Shown here in pieces: positions 18,560-28,183 of a DNA stretch of 64,000 bases (position 1 is its first letter; each line of letters begins with the position of its first letter). Below the pieces are notes generated by a model that was not told the origin of the DNA, did not search any database, and saw only the letters and a list, made by a program, of their open reading frames with translations. Position numbers and translations under genes: made by a program. The stretch is from Thermaerobacter marianensis DSM 12885 (GTDB taxonomy: Bacteria; Bacillota; Sulfobacillia; Thermaerobacterales; Thermaerobacteraceae): contig NC_014831.1 in the NCBI RefSeq assembly GCF_000184705.1, positions 2,748,644 through 2,812,643 of the forward strand. The letters are read 5' to 3'.

Positions 18560-19291
18560 TTAAATCTTTTCGACCTGCGTGAAGTCCAGTTCCACCGGTG
18601 TTTCCCGGCCGAACATGGACACCAGGACACGGAGCTTGCCCTTTTGGTGGTCGATGCTCTCCACCTGCCCGATGAACCCCTCGAAGGGCCCGTCCGCCAC
18701 CTTGACCGACTCGCCCACCTCAAAGCGGATCAGGGGCCGGGGCTCGTCCATGCCCATCTGGCGGCGGATCTGCTCGACCTCCGACGGCAAGAGGGGTGTC
18801 GGCTTGTTCCCCGCCCCGACGAATCCGGTGACGCCCGGCGTATTGCGGACCACGTACCAGGAGTCGTCGGTCATGATCATCTCTACCAGCACGTAGCCCG
18901 GGAAGACCTTGCGCTGCACCGTACGCCGCTTGCCGTCCTTGACCTCGATGGCCTCTTCCGTGGGCACCAGGACCTCGAAGATCTTATCCTGCATGCCCAT
19001 GGTCCGCACGCGCTTCTCGATGTTGGCCTTGACCTTGTTCTCGTAGCCGGAGTAGGTGTGGATGACGTACCACTGCCGCCGCGGGTCGCGCGGCGCCTCC
19101 TCGGAGGGGCCGTCGCCTTCGCCCCCGGCCGCCTGCGCCCCGACCTCGCCCGCCCGCAGGCCAGCAAGGTCGCCGCCCCTGGTTCCGGCGCGGCGCGCCG
19201 CACCGGCGTCGGGGCCGCCGGGCACCGCACCTGCGGCCGTCTCCGCGGCCGGTTCGTCCGGCAAGAACTCCGCCTGCCGCTCTCTCGCCAT
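18560..19291 (-). CDS. nusG: Transcription termination/antitermination factor NusG with N-terminal extension
   Basis: A 243-residue protein. The NGN domain starts at about residue 73 (RQWYVIHTYSGYENKVKANI) and the KOW domain VGESVKVADGPFEGFIGQVE is near the C-terminus. NusG binds RNA polymerase and, through S10 or Rho, controls elongation. The first 72 residues are an Ala/Gly/Glu-rich extension absent from short NusG proteins and contain DEPA at 12-15, encoded by an exact dispersed word (19247-19259). The ATG at 19291 has only a weak AGGGGA site. Confidence 0.93.
   Translation of the reverse strand: MARERQAEFLPDEPAAETAAGAVPGGPDAGAARRAGTRGGDLAGLRAGEVGAQAAGGEGDGPSEEAPRDPRRQWYVIHTYSGYENKVKANIEKRVRTMGMQDKIFEVLVPTEEAIEVKDGKRRTVQRKVFPGYVLVEMIMTDDSWYVVRNTPGVTGFVGAGNKPTPLLPSEVEQIRRQMGMDEPRPLIRFEVGESVKVADGPFEGFIGQVESIDHQKGKLRVLVSMFGRETPVELDFTQVEKI
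19247..19259. repeat. Exact copy of dispersed word GGCCGGTTCGTCC
   Basis: In the disordered N-terminal extension of NusG; the coding strand reads DEPA. Confidence 0.8.
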
Positions 19292-19580
19292 GGTCGCGGG
19301 TTCCCCTGGGGAACCCGTCACCCCCTTCGCCACGGTCCGGCCCGGATCGTGCCCGTTCCCGTCCGTCCGGCCCCTGATGGGGACCGGTTGCGGCCCGGCC
19401 CCATACCGTCCACACCGTCCGGCGTTGCGCCAGCACGGGCGGTCGGGGTCCCAAGGTTCCTGGTCCTGGCCGCCGCCACCCCGGCGCGGGGTCGGGGTGG
19501 CCCCGCCGCCGCGAGGGCTGCAACTCTGGGGACCGGCAACAGGACGCGGCCGCCCCGGGCGGGCCACGGCCGTGCGCCCA

Positions 19581-19874
19581 TCATCCGGGCAGGACCAGTT
19601 CCAGGACCTTGCGGATCACGAAGTCGACGACCCAGATCAGGGCCGCCAGGAAGGCGACGGTGCCCAGCACCACCGCCGTGTACGTCACGGTCTGCTGGCG
19701 GTTGGGCCAAACGACCCGGCGCAGCTCGGCCACGGTCTGGCGGAAGAACCGGGCCATGCGCTCCCACGCCCCGCGCACGGACGCTGCCCTGCCCATGGAT
19801 GCATCCCTTCCTGCCGTTCCCCCCGCCCGGTTCCCTACCGCCGGCGGGACGGCCGTTCCGCGCTGCCGCGCCAT
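19581..19874 (-). CDS. secE: Preprotein translocase subunit SecE
   Basis: A 97-residue SecE with one transmembrane segment (TYTAVVLGTVAFLAALIWVVDFVI, about 64-87) after the conserved amphipathic FFRQTVAELRRVVWPNRQQT. SecE clamps SecY in the SecYEG channel. The ATG at 19874 has GAGGTGAC eight bases upstream; an internal Met at 27 is also possible. The 208-base gap from tRNA-Trp ends in a T-rich stretch on the minus strand (TTTCTTTTTTT, 19897-19907) close to the ribosome site, which might be a leaky terminator. Confidence 0.93.
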   Translation of the reverse strand: MARQRGTAVPPAVGNRAGGTAGRDASMGRAASVRGAWERMARFFRQTVAELRRVVWPNRQQTVTYTAVVLGTVAFLAALIWVVDFVIRKVLELVLPG

Positions 19875-20082
19875 GGCACCGTCACCTCACAAGGGCAAAA
19901 AAAGAAAGCCCCATTCCTTTTTGAGTTTTGCCATGCCATACCCCAGCGCCATGCACCATCCCAAGGTCTGGGCACGCACATGAACCCGCCGCCGCTCCCG
20001 CCGGCGTGCCGGAGGCGGAGGAACCCGGCCACCGACGGGGGGCCGGCGGGCACGAGGCGGAAGGATGGGGATAGAAAGATGG

Positions 20083-20157
20083 CAGGCCCGGAGGGATTCG
20101 AACCCCCAACCTGCGGATTTGGAGTCCGCCGCTCTAACCAGTTCGAGCTACGGGCCT
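20083..20157 (-). tRNA. tRNA-Trp (CCA)
   Basis: Full cloverleaf on the minus strand: acceptor AGGCCCG/CGGGCCT, anticodon loop CTCCAAA (anticodon CCA), T loop TTCGAAT. It lies between rpmG and secE, the usual place in Clostridia-like genomes. Confidence 0.95.
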
Positions 20158-20262
20158 GCGTCAAACTCGATCTCGAGCGGTTTGATTATACCCGGCCGAG
20201 CGGCGCCGGTCAATGCGGCATGCTGGCAACGCCCCCTGGCGCTGCCCGACCTGGCGCGGCCC

Positions 20263-20412
20263 TTACCGGGTCTCGCGGTGCACCGTGTGCCGCCCGCACC
20301 ACTTGCAGTACTTGCGCAGTTCCAGCCGGGCGGTGTGGGTCCGCTTGTTCTTCGTCGTCGCGTAGTTACGCCGCTTGCATTCGCTGCACTCCAGGTTGAT
20401 GACCACCCGCAT
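20263..20412 (-). CDS. rpmG: 50S ribosomal protein L33
   Basis: A 49-residue L33, [20 protein letters not shown] near the start, with four cysteines in two CxxC pairs (CSEC and CKWC), so the zinc-binding form. It sits between tuf2 and tRNA-Trp and is transcribed from the promoter at 20688-20716. The gene is short and easily missed. Confidence 0.95.
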   Translation of the reverse strand: MRVVINLECSECKRRNYATTKNKRTHTARLELRKYCKWCGRHTVHRETR

Positions 20413-20763
20413 GGCTCATTCCTCCATCAACGCCCCGGCCCGGACGCGGCGCCCCGCCGTGGTGGACACCGCCACCGGAGGGGCGGCGCGTTCCGGTTCC
20501 GGCCTCGAGAATGAGGACGCTGCGGACAGCTCGAACCGGCCCGCGTACCGGTACCCGCCGGCGATCATGCGCCTTCGGCGGCAGCGCCGGAGGTCCTGCG
20601 CCCCGGCGGCGCTGCCGGCGGGCCGGTGGCGGGGCCGGCGGCCGGCCGGCGCCTGGGCTCTCATGGGTGACGTTCTACAGCGTTACGAATGTAGCACGGG
20701 GCAAGGCGGCTGTCAAAAAGCCGCGCCTGCCCCGCGCCCTCGCCGCTGTTGGTGGCGCACCCG
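20413..20763. other. tuf2-rpmG gap
   Basis: 351 bases, GC-rich. It holds the rpmG promoter (20688-20716). The minus-strand T5 at 20713-20717 after a GC-rich stretch may also help to end tuf2 transcription. I see nothing else. Confidence 0.6.
20688..20716 (-). promoter_or_regulatory. Sigma-A promoter of rpmG-tRNA-Trp-secE-nusG
   Basis: Minus-strand TTGACA (20711-20716), 17-base spacer, TACATT (20688-20693). The match is strong. The leader to rpmG is about 270 bases. Confidence 0.8.
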
Positions 20764-21951
<1,188 letters not shown>

Positions 21952-22011
21952 GGGGCCACACCCTCCCGATCTGCACGGAGATTGCAGGCATTCGCCCAAA
22001 TAAGCGGTTCT

Positions 22012-22040
22012 ATTGTACTGATCTGGATGGGGCGGGACAA
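22012..22040 (-). promoter_or_regulatory. Sigma-A promoter of tuf2
   Basis: Minus-strand TTGTCC (22035-22040), 17-base spacer, TACAAT (22012-22017). Leader about 55 bases with a GGGAGGGTG ribosome site before the tuf ATG. Confidence 0.75.
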
Positions 22041-22145
22041 GCGGAAGCCCCTTCCGCACGCCCGGCCCCGTGCCGCTGGCGGCGGGGCGGGCGGAAGCCG
22101 GCGCGGCGCGGCGGCAGCAGGGGCGGATCCCGATGGGGACCGAGT

Positions 22146-22190
22146 ATAGAAAGCCAGCGACCCTCGCCGCCAGGGCGAGGGTCGCTGGCT
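22146..22190 (-). terminator. Terminator after the tRNA cluster
   Basis: A 17-bp perfect stem, 22152-22168 with 22174-22190, and a five-base loop, followed on the minus strand by TTTCTATAC. It separates the four-tRNA transcript from tuf2. Confidence 0.85.
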
Positions 22191-22221
22191 CCCGGTTCGG
22201 GTTGTCCGGGGTTCGCCTGTG

Positions 22222-22294
22222 AGCTGCCGGGCGGAATCGAACCGCCGACACCAGCCTTACCATGGCTGTGCTCTACCGACTGAGCTACGGCAGC
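22222..22294 (-). tRNA. tRNA-Thr (GGT)
   Basis: Acceptor GCTGCCG/CGGCAGC, anticodon stem CAGCC/GGCTG with loop ATGGTAA (anticodon GGT), T arm GGCGG-TTCGATT-CCGCC. Last of the four-tRNA cluster before the terminator. Confidence 0.95.
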
Positions 22295-22329
22295 CCGGGG
22301 CCGCTTTCAGGCCCTAAAGCTTGAAATGG

Positions 22330-22403
<74 letters not shown>

Positions 22404-22408
22404 TCGTG

Positions 22409-22491
22409 TGGAGAGGGCTGGATTCGAACCAGCGAAGGCGTAAGCCAGCAGATTTACAGTCTGCCCCGTTTGGCCGCTTCGGTACCTCTCC
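22409..22491 (-). tRNA. tRNA-Tyr (GTA)
   Basis: Class II tRNA with a long variable arm (TGGCTTACGCCTTCG region), acceptor GGAGAGG/CCTCTCC, anticodon loop CTGTAAA (GTA). Confidence 0.95.
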
Positions 22492-22598
22492 ATGCGCTTC
22501 GCGCTCCAGCCGCGCGTCCGCCAAGGGGCGGCCCGCTCGGCCGAACGCCATCTTTAATTATATCAGGCCTGTCAAGCGACCCCGGGGAAGGCGATCGG

Positions 22599-22670
22599 AG
22601 CTGGCGGACGGATTCGAACCGACAACCTGCCGCTTACAAGGCGGCTGCTCTACCGTTGAGCTACGCCAGC
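22599..22670 (-). tRNA. tRNA-Thr (TGT)
   Basis: Acceptor GCTGGCG/CGCCAGC, anticodon stem GCCGCC/GGCGGC with loop TTGTAAG (anticodon TGT), T loop TTCGAAT. First tRNA after sigH. Confidence 0.95.
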
Positions 22671-22873
22671 ACGGATCCAACCGCAACACGGATCATACCA
22701 CGGACTCCGCCCGGGTGCAACGCCCGGTACCGACCACGGTTGGCGCCGGCATGCCGGGCGGCTCGCGGGCGCAGACCAGCGCGCGGGCGCGTCGCTGTCA
22801 CCGCCGGCGAGGGCCGTCGCCCGCGCCACCGGCGGGCGGCTTCCAGTCTTCCGAAAACCCGCGGCCCGGGCTT

Positions 22874-23557
22874 TCACGCCCGGGCCGGCTGGTCCAGTTG
22901 CTGGTTGCGGGATTCGATGTACCGTTCCAGCTTGCGCTTCACGCGCTGGAGGGCATTGTCGATGGACTTGACGTGGCGGTTCAGCTCGTCGGCGATCTCC
23001 TGGTAGGACTTTCCGTCCAGGTACGCGTTGAGCACGCGCCACTCCAGCTCGCTGAGGATCTCGCCCATCTTCTGCTCGATGTCGCCAAACTCTTCCCGGC
23101 TGATGAACAGCTCTTCCGGATCCGTCACCCGCGAACCGGAGATGATGTCCAGCAGGGTGCGGTCCGAGTCTTCATCGTAGATGGGCTTGTTCAGCGAAAC
23201 GTACGAATTCAGGGGGATGTGCTTCTGCCGCGTGGCCGTCTTGATGGCCGTGATGATCTGACGCGTGATGCAAAGCTCCGCAAAGGCCCGGAACGACGAC
23301 AGCTTGTCGCTGCGGAAGTCCCGGATCGCCTTGTAAAGCCCGATCATGCCCTCCTGGATGATGTCTTCCCGGTCGGCACCAACCAGGAAGTAGGAGCGCG
23401 CCTTGGCGCGGACGAAGTTCTTGTATTTCCCGATCAGGTATTCCAGCGCCTCCGCATTTCCCTGCCGGGCGATTTCGACGATTTCTTCGTCTTCCATGCG
23501 ATCAAGGTCCCGTTCCACCAGCGAAGGGGCATGCGAATGGGCGTTCACCGTCTCCAT
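22874..23557 (-). CDS. sigH: RNA polymerase sigma-H factor
   Basis: A 227-residue sigma-70 family protein of SigH type. Region 2 has NAEALEYLIGKYKNFVRAKARSYFLVGADREDIIQEGMIGLYKA and FRAFAELCITRQIITAIK; region 4 has LSELEWRVLNAYLDGKSYQEIADELNRHVKSIDNALQRVKRK. In Bacillota SigH drives the early switch to sporulation and competence. It sits upstream of the tRNA-tuf-secE-nusG block, as in relatives. A promoter lies at 23750-23779 and small inverted repeats (23676-23695) in the leader may be operators. Confidence 0.95.
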   Translation of the reverse strand: METVNAHSHAPSLVERDLDRMEDEEIVEIARQGNAEALEYLIGKYKNFVRAKARSYFLVGADREDIIQEGMIGLYKAIRDFRSDKLSSFRAFAELCITRQIITAIKTATRQKHIPLNSYVSLNKPIYDEDSDRTLLDIISGSRVTDPEELFISREEFGDIEQKMGEILSELEWRVLNAYLDGKSYQEIADELNRHVKSIDNALQRVKRKLERYIESRNQQLDQPARA

Positions 23558-23675
23558 CGCCTCCGTCAGACAGGGTCACGGCGGCTAGCGGGGTCCGCGC
23601 GCGACAGACGTTGTGCCGTGAGAGCGGGAACCCACGGAATCGGGTCTTTGTAAATGATATGCACAAGATTGCGGA

Positions 23676-23695
23676 ATACCGACCGGTATGATACC
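23676..23695. promoter_or_regulatory. Operator-like inverted repeats in the sigH leader
   Basis: ATACCG-AC-CGGTAT (23676-23689) overlaps GGTAT-G-ATACC (23685-23695), so the five-base word ATACC occurs three times in 20 bases. It lies about 50-65 bases after the predicted sigH transcription start. Possible protein-binding site; the factor is unknown. Confidence 0.35.
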
Positions 23696-23749
23696 TAAGG
23701 GACGGAAACCTTCCTGGCCAGAATCGGTTTGTGGACAAATCGCAAGGCC

Positions 23750-23779
23750 ATTATACTGGCGGCCTTGGACAACCGTCAA
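23750..23779 (-). promoter_or_regulatory. Sigma-A promoter of sigH
   Basis: Minus-strand TTGACG (23774-23779), 18-base spacer, TATAAT (23750-23755). Leader about 185 bases. Confidence 0.75.
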
Positions 23780-24067
23780 GCCAGGTTCCGGACAGCCCCC
23801 GGCGGCGGGAGGATCCGGGGGGCCCGCCGCCCACGGCGCGGGCCGCACGTCTTTGCTCCTTGAACGGCGCGGTTCACCAGGCGCCCGGATCGGCGGCCGG
23901 CCGGCGGCGGTTCGCAAACGAGTGGTCGGCCGCGACGGGCACAGTTCGACGGGAGGCCGGGACACCGGCGTGGCCCGGCAAGCGGGTGCAATCCGGTGAG
24001 CCGGCGTAGGCTGGTGGGCCGGTGAGGCCGGGTGACGGGCTGGACCCCGCCCCCCGCCCGGGACCGG

Positions 24068-24964
24068 CTAGCCGGTGGGGCTTGGCAGCCCCTGCTGCCG
24101 TCGCTGGCGTGCGGCTTCGAAGAGGAGGACGCCGGCGGCCACCGAGACGTTGAGGGATCCCACGCGCCCGGCCATGGGAATGGTGACGCGGCCGTCGCAG
24201 CGGCGCCGCACCAGGGGCGGCACGCCGCGGCCCTCGCTGCCCAGCACCACGGCCACCGGCTGGGTCCAGTCCCAGCGGTCGTAGGGCTCGGCCCCTTCGG
24301 GGTCCGCGGCCACCACCCAGACGCCCCGCTCCTTCAACTGCTCCACCGACCGCGCCAGGTTCGTCACCTCGGCCACCGGCAGGTGGACCAGGGCCCCGGC
24401 CGAGCTCTTGAAGACCGTGGCCCCCAGGGGCGCGCTGCGGTGGACGGGCACCACCGCGCCGTGGGCGCCGGCCGCCTCCGCCGTGCGGAACACCGCCCCC
24501 AGGTTGTGGGGATCCTGGATCTCGGCGCAGATCACCAGCAGCGGCGGCTGGCCCGCCCCCGCCGCCCGGTCCAGCAGGTCCAGCAGATCGTAGCGGGGCA
24601 GGGGGGCGGCCAGGGCCAGGACGCCCTGATGGGTGTCCGTCTGGGCCCGGCGCTCGATCTCCACCGGGTCCACCTCCTCCACCGGCACGCCCCGCGCGCG
24701 GGCGCGCTGCTCCAGCTCGGCTATGGCCGCGCCGCGACGGCCCCGGGCCACCAGCACCCGGTGGACGGGATGGGCGCTGCCCAGCAGCTCCAGCACCGGC
24801 CGCCGCCCTTCCACCTGGAGGAACGCGGCCTCCCCGGCGGGCCGGCGGGGCCCCGCCCCGCCGGCCCGCCGGGCACGGCCCCCCGGGGGCGCCCCCGGCC
24901 CGCGCCGCGCGGGGCCGCCGCCGGGGGCGGCGGCCCCGCCCTGCGCTTCCCCCCGGGGCCTCAT
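24068..24964 (-). CDS. rlmB: TrmH/SpoU-family 23S rRNA 2'-O-methyltransferase
   Basis: A 298-residue SPOUT methyltransferase. An N-terminal Gly/Pro/Arg-rich tail of about 45 residues is followed by the substrate-binding domain (EGRRPVLELLGSAHPVHRVLVA) and the SpoU domain with ICAEIQDPHNLGAVFRTAEA (motif 1), VLGSEGRGVPPLV (motif 2) and RVGSLNVSVAAGVLLFEAAR (motif 3). It likely methylates G2251-type ribose in 23S rRNA. Its start overlaps the cysS stop by four bases. The mini-RNase III gene often found between cysS and rlmB is absent. Confidence 0.9.
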   Translation of the reverse strand: MRPRGEAQGGAAAPGGGPARRGPGAPPGGRARRAGGAGPRRPAGEAAFLQVEGRRPVLELLGSAHPVHRVLVARGRRGAAIAELEQRARARGVPVEEVDPVEIERRAQTDTHQGVLALAAPLPRYDLLDLLDRAAGAGQPPLLVICAEIQDPHNLGAVFRTAEAAGAHGAVVPVHRSAPLGATVFKSSAGALVHLPVAEVTNLARSVEQLKERGVWVVAADPEGAEPYDRWDWTQPVAVVLGSEGRGVPPLVRRRCDGRVTIPMAGRVGSLNVSVAAGVLLFEAARQRRQQGLPSPTG

Positions 24965-26517
24965 GCGCCACGCCCCCGCAGGGCCGCCGGCTCGCCCCGC
25001 CGTACCCGCGTTCCCGCCGGCGTGTCCTCCAGCCAGTAACCCAGCTCGGCCAGCCGGTGGCGGATGCGGTCGGCCAGCTCGTAATCCCGCACGGAGCGGG
25101 CGTACTGGCGGACCTCCACCAGCAGGTCCAGCAGCGCCTGCGCGTCGCCGGCCGGTTCCTCCCGGGCGACGGTGCGGAAGAGGCGCAGGGGCCCGCCCAG
25201 CTCGCGCACCAGGTCCAGGGTGGCCTGGATCCAGGGGCGCGGGCTGTCCGGGCCCAGGACCTTGTGCCCGTCGCGGGCCAGGGTGAACAGGGCCGCCAAG
25301 GCATCGGCGGTGTTGAAGTCGTCGTCCATGGCCGCCTCGAACTCGGCCCGGGCCCGGGCCAGCCGGGCCGGCCAGTCGACGCCGGCCGTCGCCGCCGTCG
25401 CGCCGGCAGCGCGGGCGGTGCCCGCGGAACCCGCGGCACCCCCGTCCTCCGCTGCGCCCGTGGCACCGGCACCCCGAGCCCCCAGATCGTCGGGTATCCC
25501 ACCGGCCTCCGCGGGCGCCGTCACCTGCAAGAGGTGCTCCAGGTGTGCGATGAAGTTGGCCAGCCGCTGCCGGGCCCGCTCCGCCTGGTCCAGGGCCTCG
25601 AGGCTGAACTCCAGCGGGTTGCGGTAGTGGGCGGAGAGGATGAACAGCCGGATCGCCTCGGGATGGTAGCGGGCGCGCAGGTCGCGCACGCGCCAGAAGT
25701 TGCCCATGGACTTGCCCATGCGCTGGCCGCCCACCTGGACCAGGGCCACGTGCATCCAGTAGCGGGCGAAGGGCTTGCCGGTGGCCGCCTCGCTCTGGGC
25801 GATCTCGTTCTCATGATGGGGGAAGACCAGATCGCTGCCCCCGGAGTGGATGTCGATGGTCTGGCCGAGTTCGTCCATGGCCATGGCCGAGCACTCGATG
25901 TGCCAGCCGGGGCGGCCGGGGCCCCAGGGGCTGTCCCAGGCGGGCTCGCCGGGCTTCTGGGCCTTCCACAGGGCGAAGTCCAGCGGGTTACGTTTGTTCT
26001 CCGCCGCCTCGACCCGTGCACCGGCCAGCAGCTGCTCGGTCTTCTGCCCGGAGAGCTTGCCGTAGTGGCGGAAGCGCTCCACGTCGAAGAACACGTCGCC
26101 ACCGGCCACGTAGGCGTAGCCCTGATCGATGAGCCGCCGGATCAGGGCGATGATCGCACCGATCTTCTCGGACACGCGGGGGTGCACGTCGGCCCGGACG
26201 ATGCCCAGGGCGTCCGCGTCCTCGAAGTAGGCGCGGATCTGCTCGTCGGCCAGCTCCTTGACGGTGATGCCCCGCTCGGCCGCGCGGCGGATCAGCTTGT
26301 CGTCAATGTCGGTGAAGTTCTGGACGTACCGCACCCGGTACCCGCGGTACTCCAGCCACCCCCGCACCACGTCGAAGAAGAGGAACGTGCGCAGGTTGCC
26401 GACGTGGAAGTAGTCGTAGACCGTGGGGCCGCAGTTGTACATGCGCACCCGGCCCGGCTCCAGCGGTTCGAAGGGTTCCTTTTGCCCCGTCAGCGTGTTG
26501 TAGATCTGGATGCCCAT
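24961..26517 (-). CDS. cysS: Cysteinyl-tRNA synthetase
   Basis: A 518-residue class I synthetase. The family core reads YNCGPTVYDYFHVGNLRTF (about 27-45, zinc ligand Cys and HxGN), GWHIECSAMA, GGSDLVFPHHENEIAQSEA and a modified KMSKS, RMGKSMGNF. An Ala/Gly-rich insert of about 40 residues (about 345-390) before the anticodon-binding domain is unusual and looks disordered. It charges tRNA-Cys. It follows cysE and shares the Cys T-box leader; it overlaps rlmB. Confidence 0.96.
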   Translation of the reverse strand: MGIQIYNTLTGQKEPFEPLEPGRVRMYNCGPTVYDYFHVGNLRTFLFFDVVRGWLEYRGYRVRYVQNFTDIDDKLIRRAAERGITVKELADEQIRAYFEDADALGIVRADVHPRVSEKIGAIIALIRRLIDQGYAYVAGGDVFFDVERFRHYGKLSGQKTEQLLAGARVEAAENKRNPLDFALWKAQKPGEPAWDSPWGPGRPGWHIECSAMAMDELGQTIDIHSGGSDLVFPHHENEIAQSEAATGKPFARYWMHVALVQVGGQRMGKSMGNFWRVRDLRARYHPEAIRLFILSAHYRNPLEFSLEALDQAERARQRLANFIAHLEHLLQVTAPAEAGGIPDDLGARGAGATGAAEDGGAAGSAGTARAAGATAATAGVDWPARLARARAEFEAAMDDDFNTADALAALFTLARDGHKVLGPDSPRPWIQATLDLVRELGGPLRLFRTVAREEPAGDAQALLDLLVEVRQYARSVRDYELADRIRHRLAELGYWLEDTPAGTRVRRGEPAALRGRGA

Positions 26518-26680
26518 GCCTCGTCCCCTTCCTCAGCCTGCCTCGTACCCCGCCCCGCGCCCGCCCGGCGGCCGGGGGCCACGGCGGAGACTGCGAGGGC
26601 CCGCCAGGCGCCGCAGATCGCCGCAACGGGCTCGGGCCGCCCTTGGGGCGGACCCGCCGCGGCTCCTCCCGGCGCCTTGC

Positions 26681-27460
26681 CTACCGGCCGCAGGCCGCCT
26701 CGGCCGGCCGGCGCTCGCTGCCGCGTTCGTCCGCACCGGCCCGGCTCCGGCCGCCGGGACCGGCAACGGCGGGCGGGGCCGCCTCCTGCTCCCGCTCCCG
26801 GCGCACGGCCGCCAGTTCCTGCTCCAGCGTCATCAGGCGGTGTTCCAGGTCCTCCACATAGTCTTGCAGCCGCTGGATGGCCTCCGAGACGGGGTCGGGC
26901 AGCTCGCCATGGTTCAGGTCGACGCCAACCCGGCGGCCGTCGCGGATGACCACCTTGCCCGGGATGCCGACCACCGTGCAGTTGGGCGGGACGGGTTTCA
27001 CCACCACCGCGCCGGCGCCGATGCGGCTGTTGTCGCCGACGGTGATGGCGCCCAGCACCTTGGCCCCGACGCCCACCAGCACGCCGTTGCCCAGGGTGGG
27101 GTGGCGCTTGCCCCGCTCCTTGCCCGTGCCGCCCAGGGTCACCCCCTGGTAGATGGTGACGTCGTCGCCGATCTCCGCCGTCTCGCCGATGACCACACCC
27201 AGGCCGTGGTCGATGAAGCACCGCCGGCCGATGCGGGCGCCGGGGTGGATCTCGATGCCCGTCAGCCAGCGGGAGAAGTGGGAGATTCCCCGGGCAATGA
27301 AGTACAGCCGCCGCCGGTAGAACCAGTGGGCGACGCGGTGCATCCAGAGCGCGTGCAGCCCCGGATAGAAGAAGATGACCTCCAGCACCGAGCGGGCCGC
27401 AGGGTCCCGCTCGAAGACGACCCGAACGTCTTCCCGCAGGCGTTCCAGCAGGCGGCGCAT
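26681..27460 (-). CDS. cysE: Serine O-acetyltransferase
   Basis: A 259-residue left-handed beta-helix acyltransferase. The core has [55 protein letters not shown] and repeated hexapeptides to GAGAVV, as in short Bacillota CysE. It makes O-acetylserine from serine and acetyl-CoA, the first step of cysteine synthesis. About 70 C-terminal residues form a charged coiled-coil-like and disordered tail with a dispersed-word relative (GGACGAACGCGGC, 26720-26732). The ATG at 27460 lies at the end of a Cys T-box leader. Confidence 0.95.
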   Translation of the reverse strand: MRRLLERLREDVRVVFERDPAARSVLEVIFFYPGLHALWMHRVAHWFYRRRLYFIARGISHFSRWLTGIEIHPGARIGRRCFIDHGLGVVIGETAEIGDDVTIYQGVTLGGTGKERGKRHPTLGNGVLVGVGAKVLGAITVGDNSRIGAGAVVVKPVPPNCTVVGIPGKVVIRDGRRVGVDLNHGELPDPVSEAIQRLQDYVEDLEHRLMTLEQELAAVRREREQEAAPPAVAGPGGRSRAGADERGSERRPAEAACGR

Positions 27461-27484
27461 GATGGCTCCACCCCCGAAAGGAAA

Positions 27485-27938
27485 GGCCCTCCCGCCTTTC
27501 AGAGGCGGGAGGGCCCGCGGTTCCACTCTGATTGGGTGCCGGTTCCCGGGCGGCCGGCCGGTCACCCCGCTGGCTGCCGGCCCCGTCGCGGCCGGCACCG
27601 GCGGGCGCCGGCACGGGCCGCAACGCCCCGCCCTGGCGGGGGCCCGGCAGCGCCCGGTAACGGCGGGCATCCGGCAGCGCCTACTGGGCCGCTGGAACCG
27701 GCGTCCCGCCCGGCGGGCCGGTGCGGGCACACCGGTGCCGGGAGGTTCGACGCCCCTCCGCGCCGTTCGGCGCGCGGCTCCCGGGTGCACTTCGGCGGCA
27801 TCCCGGCCGAGGGCCGCTTGCAGCCGGCGACGGCCCCTCTCTGGCGGCGGGATGCCCCTACTCTCCCGTTCATCGCCCGTGACCGCCGGGGCGGACTCTG
27901 CCGCGCCCGCCCCGGGATTACCTGTCAGTGGCTGGCTT
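27485..27938 (-). promoter_or_regulatory. Cys T-box riboswitch before cysE-cysS
   Basis: The minus-strand leader carries the T-box word AGAGTGGAACCGCGG (27515-27529), followed by the terminator stem GGCCCTCCCGCC/GGCGGGAGGGCC (27485-27496, 27504-27515) and CTTTCC. Upstream, stem I shows GGAGAGTAG, an AGAGAGGGGCC distal arm and the specifier context GAAGTGCACC, whose TGC (27787-27789) is a Cys codon. Uncharged tRNA-Cys should favour the antiterminator and raise cysE-cysS expression. Transcription should start near 27938. Confidence 0.93.
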
Positions 27939-27944
27939 GGCGAC

Positions 27945-27974
27945 ATTATATCGGCGCCGGCCGCCGGGGGTCAA
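27945..27974 (-). promoter_or_regulatory. Sigma-A promoter of the T-box-cysE-cysS-rlmB unit
   Basis: Minus-strand TTGACC (27969-27974), 18-base spacer, TATAAT (27945-27950). From 27975 to 28183 I see only GC-rich spacer. Confidence 0.75.
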
Positions 27975-28183
27975 CGCAGCGGCGCGGCGCGGGGCCGCGC
28001 CTCCGCCCGTCCCGCCCGGCGCCCGCTTGACGCCCCCTCGGTGGCCGGCCGCCCGCCAAGGTCCCCCCGGCTGCGGCGGCACCAGCGCCCGCCGCGGCCT
28101 CGCCGCCCCGGAGCCGTCCCGTTCCCCGTGGCCTGCCCGCTGGCCCTGGCGCGCCGCACGCCCGGTACCTGCACACCGGGCCG

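Larger units (their letters stand above)
23558..24067. other. rlmB-sigH gap
   Basis: 510 bases with the sigH promoter, its leader and operator-like repeats in the AT-richer half near sigH. The half near rlmB is GC-rich with short CCGGTGAG-like repeats and no recognisable gene. The rae1/yacP gene that often lies between rlmB and sigH in Bacillota is not here. Confidence 0.6.
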
